Part shown: one piece after another, positions 59,185 through 64,000 of the stretch
Numbering within the stretch: position 1 is the stretch's first letter
Layout of the letters: the number at the start of each line of letters is the position of its first letter
Assembly (NCBI RefSeq): GCF_965219595.1
Contig: NZ_OZ244781.1
Span: 620,001 to 684,000 of the forward strand
Direction: 5' to 3'
From: Poriferisodalis sp022821985
Lineage (GTDB): Bacteria > Actinomycetota > Acidimicrobiia > Acidimicrobiales > Poriferisodalaceae
DNA length: 64,000 bases
Notes under the pieces: model-generated
Database searches by the model: none
Told to the model about the DNA's origin: nothing
Seen by the model: only the letters and a program-made list of their open reading frames with translations
Position numbers and translations under genes: made by a program

Positions 59185-60558
59185 GTGGCGAGTAGACGAA
59201 AGCGCAGGGCGAAGCGCCGGCCCAGCCCAAAGGGCAATCCGCGTGCTGCGGCTGGCAGCAGCCGCCGTGTGACGCCCAAGGGCTCGGGCGGTGTGGCCGA
59301 CCGAATCCTGCGGTCTTCGGCACCCACGGATTACGTGCGCATACGCATGTCGTCAATTGTCAGCGACGTGGCAGAGAACCTCGAGATTTGCGACAATGCG
59401 CCGTTCGCCGATGTCGAGGAGAACCTCGTCGCGGTGGTCATTTCCGCCGTGGAAACGCCTTGGAATCCGTGGGGCGACAGCGTCGGTGTTGCAATTCGGC
59501 ATTTCGCTGCCATCGGCGGTACTCCGGGTGCCATTGCGCTGGCCGTCCTTGCCGCATTCGGCGAACCGACGGTCCAACCCGAGGCGCGCACCCGACTGCG
59601 GCGCCTCGTCGACGACGGCATCGAGGTGCCAGAGTGGGTACACGACCTCGGGACAGCTGAGCCCATCAGTGCCGTGATGACCAGCGATCAATGGGACGAG
59701 TACGTGTCGCTTTTCGTCGACTACCGGCGTCCCGACGGAACGATCCAAGAGGTGGGCGCAGCCTTCCACCCGCACGCCTGGGGTGCAGCGCACGGATTTT
59801 CTGTCCGTCCGGTGACGGCGTCCGAGTCTCGTGACGTCGCCGAAGGGCACCGCGTCGCCAGCATCAACCTCGCCGAAGCTCGGGCACTGATGGACCATGG
59901 GCTCGCCGAGTTCGATCGGGCGAGCCTGCGCCGTATCGAGGCAGCCGACGAGCTCGACGGTGATCCGGACTGGGGCGAAGCAGACGACGACCTCTGCCTG
60001 CGTGCGCTCATCGGACACTTCGTGCGCCTGCTGCCGAGCGGCGGTGAACTGCCCGAAGCTGTCGCGCCCGCTGCAGACCGGCACTTGATCGGCGACGATC
60101 CGCGTGCCGACCGCCAGTTCACCGAGGCCGTCGAGCGGTTCGTCGCCGACCGCTCGCTCGCCGAAGATGCCTCCGCTCTGAGTGACCTGGTCCTGATTGC
60201 AGCGATGTTTGCGAATTCATGCTGGATCGACGACGTGTTCCGCTGGAACCCACCGAGAGTGAAGATTTTCCTTGAACAGTGGATACCGAACTTCGGCTTC
60301 GAAAGCGGCGGCGCCCACATGGACTCGGCGGACTATCGGGAGACCGTCGAATACGGCTTCGAGCCGAGCGGCGAATGGCTCGCGACACTCGACGCTGCAT
60401 TACCGCGGTGGCTGCGGCTCGCAGCCGAGCGGCGCTGCCACAGCGACGAACTGCTTCATGCCAATCTCGCAGCCGCCCGCGACTCCTTGCGAGAACTGCG
60501 CCGGAAGATGACCGGCTCGCCCGTACCGCTCACCAACCCACCGCTTCGCTTTCCCTGA
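59185..60558 (+). CDS. Hypothetical protein
   Basis: 457 residues, no family recognised. The first 40 are basic and probably disordered (ASRRKRRAKRRPSPKGNPRA). The rest is an acidic helical body with a NSCWIDDVFRWNP segment near residue 345. The frame is open throughout and the codon use is normal. Related proteins appear to exist in actinobacteria as single-copy unknowns. Confidence 0.55.
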   Translation: MASRRKRRAKRRPSPKGNPRAAAGSSRRVTPKGSGGVADRILRSSAPTDYVRIRMSSIVSDVAENLEICDNAPFADVEENLVAVVISAVETPWNPWGDSVGVAIRHFAAIGGTPGAIALAVLAAFGEPTVQPEARTRLRRLVDDGIEVPEWVHDLGTAEPISAVMTSDQWDEYVSLFVDYRRPDGTIQEVGAAFHPHAWGAAHGFSVRPVTASESRDVAEGHRVASINLAEARALMDHGLAEFDRASLRRIEAADELDGDPDWGEADDDLCLRALIGHFVRLLPSGGELPEAVAPAADRHLIGDDPRADRQFTEAVERFVADRSLAEDASALSDLVLIAAMFANSCWIDDVFRWNPPRVKIFLEQWIPNFGFESGGAHMDSADYRETVEYGFEPSGEWLATLDAALPRWLRLAAERRCHSDELLHANLAAARDSLRELRRKMTGSPVPLTNPPLRFP

Positions 60559-60847
60559 GCACGCCAGACCTCTCCATCCCATCAGCGAGGCTGAACCCCG
60601 ATCAGTCGCCTGCTGATGCCGACGGGAAGCGTCGGCCGCGAACGCAGGCCTCAGCCCGAGGGCCTTCCGACGACTGAGCGGCCCCTCGTCGGAGACCTGG
60701 GCGTTTCACCCGCCGCGCGAAGACGGCTTGCAGCGAGTTGGGTGCAGGCCTACGTTCACGTCGGCGAACATCCCCGACAGTGACGACCGACAGGGCAGGC
60801 ATGGCGGCGTTGCGCTCTTCGACGACGCTGCCGGACTCTCGTCATGT

Positions 60848-60982
60848 GTGCTCGCCTCGAAGACGCTTCTGCGCACCGCCGTCGGGCTCGACGTGGCCGC
60901 GGCGATCGGGGTGCTGCCGTTCCATCCGGCGTCTGCCGCCGGCGCTGTCGCCGATCTGAGGGCCGAGCCCTCGCAGCGCTGA
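60848..60982 (+). other. Possible signal-peptide piece of the L,D-transpeptidase gene, ended by TGA
   Basis: A GTG-started frame (VLASKTLLRTAVGLDVAAAI, then GVLPFHPASAAGA) looks like an export signal and ends in TGA at 60980-60982, in the same frame as the L,D-transpeptidase body that follows. The hydrophobic core carries an aspartate, so the resemblance is imperfect. The rest of 60559-60847 holds nothing convincing. Confidence 0.35.
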
Positions 60983-61036
60983 CATCTCGATTTTGATGCG
61001 CCGTGGCACCCAGACGGCGGCAACAGAGCGATCGAC

Positions 61037-61858
61037 TTGCCCGAGAAGGGGTCCGAGGCTCCGCCTGCTGCGATCGTGCTGGGTCCCGGCGAGTATCTGT
61101 CTGCTGGCCAGTCGGCAATATCGCCGAACGGTTGGTATCGGCTGACGCTCGAGCCCGACGGAAGGCTGGTGCTGAGCCCCACCGACGACGGGCTGGGTCT
61201 GCGGAGCATCCTGTGGTCGACCGAGCCGGCCCCCGCAGCGATGCCGCTGTTGGTGATGCGCGCCGACGGCGAACTCGTCCTCTACGACACGGCCCATCCC
61301 GCTTTCGGAGCCACGACATCCGACGGGGACGAGGCACGGCTGTGGACTGCCGATACGCGCAGCGCAACAGGCGCATCGCTGCAGCTTGCCGATGACGGCA
61401 CGTTGTCCGCCCTCACACCACTGGGACAGACCTTGTGGCACGGCGGAAACACCGCACCCGATGTCGGGATCGTGGGTGCTCGCCATGTCATCTACGACCG
61501 GGGCAGCCAGTGGGTCTGGCTCATCGACGCCGACGGCGCCATGGTGGACAACTACCCGGTCAGCGGGCATGCGGAGTCGCCGTTGCCGGGCCGCTATTCG
61601 GTCACGTCGAAGTCGGAGGATGCGATCTCCTACAACTGGCTGGTCACCATGGAGCACATGGTGCGCTTCACCACCGACTCCGACGGGGACCAGATCGGCT
61701 TCCACTCGATTCCGCGCGGCAGGCGGGACACGCCCGTGCAGACCGAAGCCGAGCTCGGCGAGTTCGGGTCGCTGGGATGCGTGCGCCAGCGCGACGACAA
61801 GGCCGAACGCCTCTACCAATGGACCACTATCGAGACCCCGGTGGTGGTCATCGCCTGA
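61037..61858 (+). CDS. B-lectin / L,D-transpeptidase protein
   Basis: 273 residues from a TTG at 61037. The first 120 residues follow the bulb-lectin pattern (GEYLSAGQSAISPNGWYRLT, then LEPDGRLVLSP and MRADGELVLYD). The C terminus is a YkuD-type L,D-transpeptidase: IGFHSIPRG supplies the histidine and EFGSLGCVRQ near residue 250 the SxGC nucleophile. It would cross-link peptidoglycan, probably anchored by sugar binding. It lacks a signal of its own, which such enzymes need, unless the stop at 60980 is read through or an artefact. Confidence 0.72.
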   Translation: MPEKGSEAPPAAIVLGPGEYLSAGQSAISPNGWYRLTLEPDGRLVLSPTDDGLGLRSILWSTEPAPAAMPLLVMRADGELVLYDTAHPAFGATTSDGDEARLWTADTRSATGASLQLADDGTLSALTPLGQTLWHGGNTAPDVGIVGARHVIYDRGSQWVWLIDADGAMVDNYPVSGHAESPLPGRYSVTSKSEDAISYNWLVTMEHMVRFTTDSDGDQIGFHSIPRGRRDTPVQTEAELGEFGSLGCVRQRDDKAERLYQWTTIETPVVVIA

Positions 61859-61886
61859 GCGCGCGGGCGCGGGCCGGTAATCGAAT

Positions 61887-61937
61887 GCGGGCGCCGGTCA
61901 TGGTCACCAGCAGCATCGGGTTGCCTTCGAACCGCTC
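61887..61937 (-). pseudogene. Fossil fragment of a Ddn-like gene
   Basis: 17 codons on the minus strand read ERFEGNPMLLVTMTGAR, close to GMFEGNPMLLMTMTGAR of the gene at 58608-59045. The frame degrades on both sides. It may have come from a duplicate of that gene or of another family member. Confidence 0.55.
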
Positions 61938-62002
61938 GCCGTGTGATCATGCAACTCGGCGTTTGCGGTGCTGCCGCAGGCATCTCCGGCAGCTGTGTTC
62001 GG

Positions 62003-62611
62003 TCAGTACAGGCGGTCTCGGTTGGCCTCGTCCTCGGACGCGTCGATTTCCACAGCGTCTGCGCCGTTGATCTGGTCGGCCAGCACTTGCCCGTAGCTGG
62101 GATACTCGGACCGGTCGATATGCACAGCGGGATCCCACAGCCGCGACCGGATGAGCGACCGTCCACAATGCAGGAATGCCTCTTCGACCGCGACCCGCAG
62201 GCCCGACAGCGGCGGCCGGTCCTTGATCGAATGCGGCGCCAGCAGGTCGGCGTCGGTCACGATCTCGGCGGTGCCGCTGACGCGCAGCGTCTCGTTCATG
62301 CCGGGCACCAAGAACAGGAGCCCCACATTCGGGTTGAAGAGGACGTTCTGCAAGGTGTCGACTTGCCGGTTGCCGGGCCGGTCGGGGATCAGCAGGGTCT
62401 GGTCGTCGAGCACCGTCACGAAACCCGGCGGGTCGCCGCGCGGCGAGGTGTCGGCCCGCCCGTCGGCCCCGATCGAGCTGATGACGCACAGCGGAGACAA
62501 CTCGATGAATCGCCGCGAATGGTCGTCGATGCGGTCGAGCACCTTCTGGTGTGCCCGCGCCGCCGGCGGACGGTACGTCTCTCGCAGCTCGGACACGTTC
62601 GAGATAGCCAT
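62003..62611 (-). CDS. PPOX-class FMN flavoprotein (MSMEG_1061-like)
   Basis: 202 residues of split-barrel fold. The segment IELSPLCVISSIGADGRADTSPRGDPPGFVTVLDD, with TLLIPDRPGNRQVDTLQNVLFNPNVGLLF, matches a family of actinobacterial FMN-dependent PPOX proteins. The start at 62611 has GGGAG seven bases upstream and is preferred to 62635. The function may be reduction of small substrates or peroxide detoxification. Confidence 0.8.
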   Translation of the reverse strand: MAISNVSELRETYRPPAARAHQKVLDRIDDHSRRFIELSPLCVISSIGADGRADTSPRGDPPGFVTVLDDQTLLIPDRPGNRQVDTLQNVLFNPNVGLLFLVPGMNETLRVSGTAEIVTDADLLAPHSIKDRPPLSGLRVAVEEAFLHCGRSLIRSRLWDPAVHIDRSEYPSYGQVLADQINGADAVEIDASEDEANRDRLY

Positions 62612-62862
62612 GTTGCCGCTCCCAGCAGCTGTCATTGTCGGGGGCAGATCAGAGGCCGTACGAGCCCCTCTGCCCCTCGATCAGCGTACGCCGGACCGTG
62701 GCCGGTGGAGAACCTCATGGCGTTGGCAAGCGCCATCGAGGCCGGCACTGCAGTGTCGCTCAGTCAGGCGAGAATCGAGCAGGCATGTGGACTTGCCGAC
62801 GCACCTGCGGCCAAGCATGATGAGTCTCGTGGTCGAAGCGGGACGGACACGCGGCCTTGAGC

Positions 62863-64000
62863 GTGTCTGACGCCGCTGCTGCGCTCGAGTTTGACCCTGC
62901 GGTCGATCCGATCCTGTGCTCGCCCTACGACGAACCTGATCTGCACTGGGATCTCGATCAGGCGGGCCGTGCCATTGCGGGGCGGTCGCCGGCACCGGGT
63001 CGCAGGAGATCGGCCCTGCTGCGGCCGGTGCCTGACGACGACGCCACCGCCACGATGGCTCTTGACATCCCGACCGATCACGAGAATCGGCTCATCAACG
63101 ACATCCGCGAGCGCGTCCGCGCCTGGCGGAATGACGGCTACCCGGGTACCACGCCGGTCACTCGCAAGCTGCTGGTGCACTGGGCCGAAGACTCCTCGCA
63201 CCGGCAGCTGCGGCCGTTCTTCGCGCAGCGCGAAGCCATCGAGACGCTCATCTGGCTGCGGGAGGCCGCCCGGCGCGACGCGCGCGAACGGCGCGATCTC
63301 GAAGAAGCGTCGCGCGCCGCGAATGACGGCATCGTGCGCTATTGCGCCAAGATGGCCACCGGCACCGGCAAGACCGCGGTGATGGGCATGCTGATCGCCT
63401 GGCAGACGCTCAACGCGGCGCGCACCGAGCGCCAACGCAACCAGCAGCACTCGTCGAGATTCCTGGTGCTGACTCCTGGGCTCACGGTGCGCGACCGTCT
63501 GGGAGTGCTGCGGCCAGGCTCACCGGGGAACGTGTACGACGAGCTCGGGTTGGTGCCTAACGAACTCAAGGGCGACCTGACCGCGGCACGCGTGGAGATC
63601 GTGAACTTCCAAGCATTTCGCCGACGCGACCCCACCGAGTCCACCGGCGCGCAGAAGGCGCTGCTGGGCCACGACCGCATCGATCAAACCGAGTCGCCGC
63701 AGGCGATGGTGCGCCGAGTGGTGGGTGGCCTGCTGGCGCGCCGGGGCGCCCACGGCGATCTCGTCGTCATCAACGACGAGGCCCACCACTGCTACCTGCC
63801 CCGTACCGGCGAGGGAGACCCGAAGCAGACCGCCGAAGAACGCAGCGAGAACAAGATCGCCTCGGTGTGGTTCAACGCCGTGCGGACGCTGCGCGACATG
63901 GGCGCGCTCGGCGAGCGCGACCGGCTCGGCGGCCAGGCATCGCCGGTGTACGACTTCTCGGCAACCCCCATGTGGATCGGCCGAGCCGCCCGCGGCGAGG
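62863..64000 (+). CDS. Restriction-type DEAH helicase/endonuclease, 3' end outside window
   Basis: 379 codons visible from a GTG, running off the window. The helicase P-loop is MATGTGKTAVMGMLIAW near residue 165, the DEAH box is LVVINDEAHHCY near residue 304, and VYDFSATPMWIGRA near the edge is motif III. The N-terminal part (DLHWDLDQAGRAIAG, then LINDIRERVRAWRNDGYPGT, with FFAQREAIETLIWL) matches a group of large type III Res-like proteins sometimes called BPTD_3080-like. The nuclease domain would be at the missing end. It may mark the start of a defence island. Confidence 0.75.
   Translation, partial: MSDAAAALEFDPAVDPILCSPYDEPDLHWDLDQAGRAIAGRSPAPGRRRSALLRPVPDDDATATMALDIPTDHENRLINDIRERVRAWRNDGYPGTTPVTRKLLVHWAEDSSHRQLRPFFAQREAIETLIWLREAARRDARERRDLEEASRAANDGIVRYCAKMATGTGKTAVMGMLIAWQTLNAARTERQRNQQHSSRFLVLTPGLTVRDRLGVLRPGSPGNVYDELGLVPNELKGDLTAARVEIVNFQAFRRRDPTESTGAQKALLGHDRIDQTESPQAMVRRVVGGLLARRGAHGDLVVINDEAHHCYLPRTGEGDPKQTAEERSENKIASVWFNAVRTLRDMGALGERDRLGGQASPVYDFSATPMWIGRAARGE

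Noticed and set aside
1..64000. tRNA, rRNA and CRISPR arrays
   Set aside because: Scanned for T-loop-like GGTTCGA sequences and regular repeats. None had supporting cloverleaf or array structure by eye.

Overview
The window looks like a chromosomal segment of a high-GC actinobacterium, plausibly an Acidimicrobiia-like marine or host-associated lineage. The inference rests on the GC-rich codon use, frequent GTG/TTG starts and leaderless-looking promoters, F420/deazaflavin-type enzymes (luciferase-like, Ddn-like, PPOX-fold), a thiolase/DUF35 pair and an XRE-cupin regulator. No rRNA, tRNA or CRISPR array was seen.

Layout. 1-9054: catabolic genes (class III aminotransferase, D-aminoacylase-like and ACMSD-like amidohydrolases, nicotinamidase, chorismate mutase, thiolase-like/DUF35 pair), interrupted at 3519-4998 by an accessory trio ending in a GIY-YIG-like nuclease. 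9099-14108: a scrapyard with a fossil vapBC, a secreted protein, an insertion-sequence end, an intact vapBC, a DUF4143 ATPase and an internally deleted ferredoxin/metallo-beta-lactamase protein. 14197-17073: PPOX and luciferase-like enzymes, an XRE-cupin regulator and small membrane proteins.

17222-31306 is the metabolic core. A plus-strand run (amt, three single-span microproteins, a membrane protein, tdm, tmm, an FAD oxidoreductase) meets, at a strong hairpin, a minus-strand run (gmaS-like synthetase, mgsA, mgsB, mgsC, a 151-residue unknown, a second FAD oxidoreductase). Together they suggest trimethylamine -> TMAO -> dimethylamine plus formaldehyde, and methylamine -> gamma-glutamylmethylamide -> N-methylglutamate -> glutamate plus C1. 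No dimethylamine monooxygenase and no complete N-methylglutamate dehydrogenase is visible here.

31464-36923: a broken coiled-coil gene, an apparent operon of DUF4143-type ATPase, small caspase/CHAT-like protein and unknown protein, gene fossils, and a second PIN-type toxin-antitoxin pair. 37001-40867: solute-binding lipoprotein, metallo-beta-lactamase, hydrolase, lipoprotein. 41128-45921: a branched-chain-amino-acid-type ABC importer whose binding protein is fused to its permease. 46110-53934: potassium channel, MMPL transporter and a Calx-beta/LysM surface protein split by one in-frame TAG. 54248-62611: cytochrome P450, SDR, FAD monooxygenase and Ddn-like genes, then an L,D-transpeptidase with a stop between a possible signal peptide and its body. 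The window ends inside a restriction-type DEAH helicase.

A recurring theme is short, recognisable gene fragments (vapBC, metallo-beta-lactamase 5' end, cupin, DUF4389, Ddn, coiled-coil) and single in-frame stops. These point to active local decay, or in part to assembly error.
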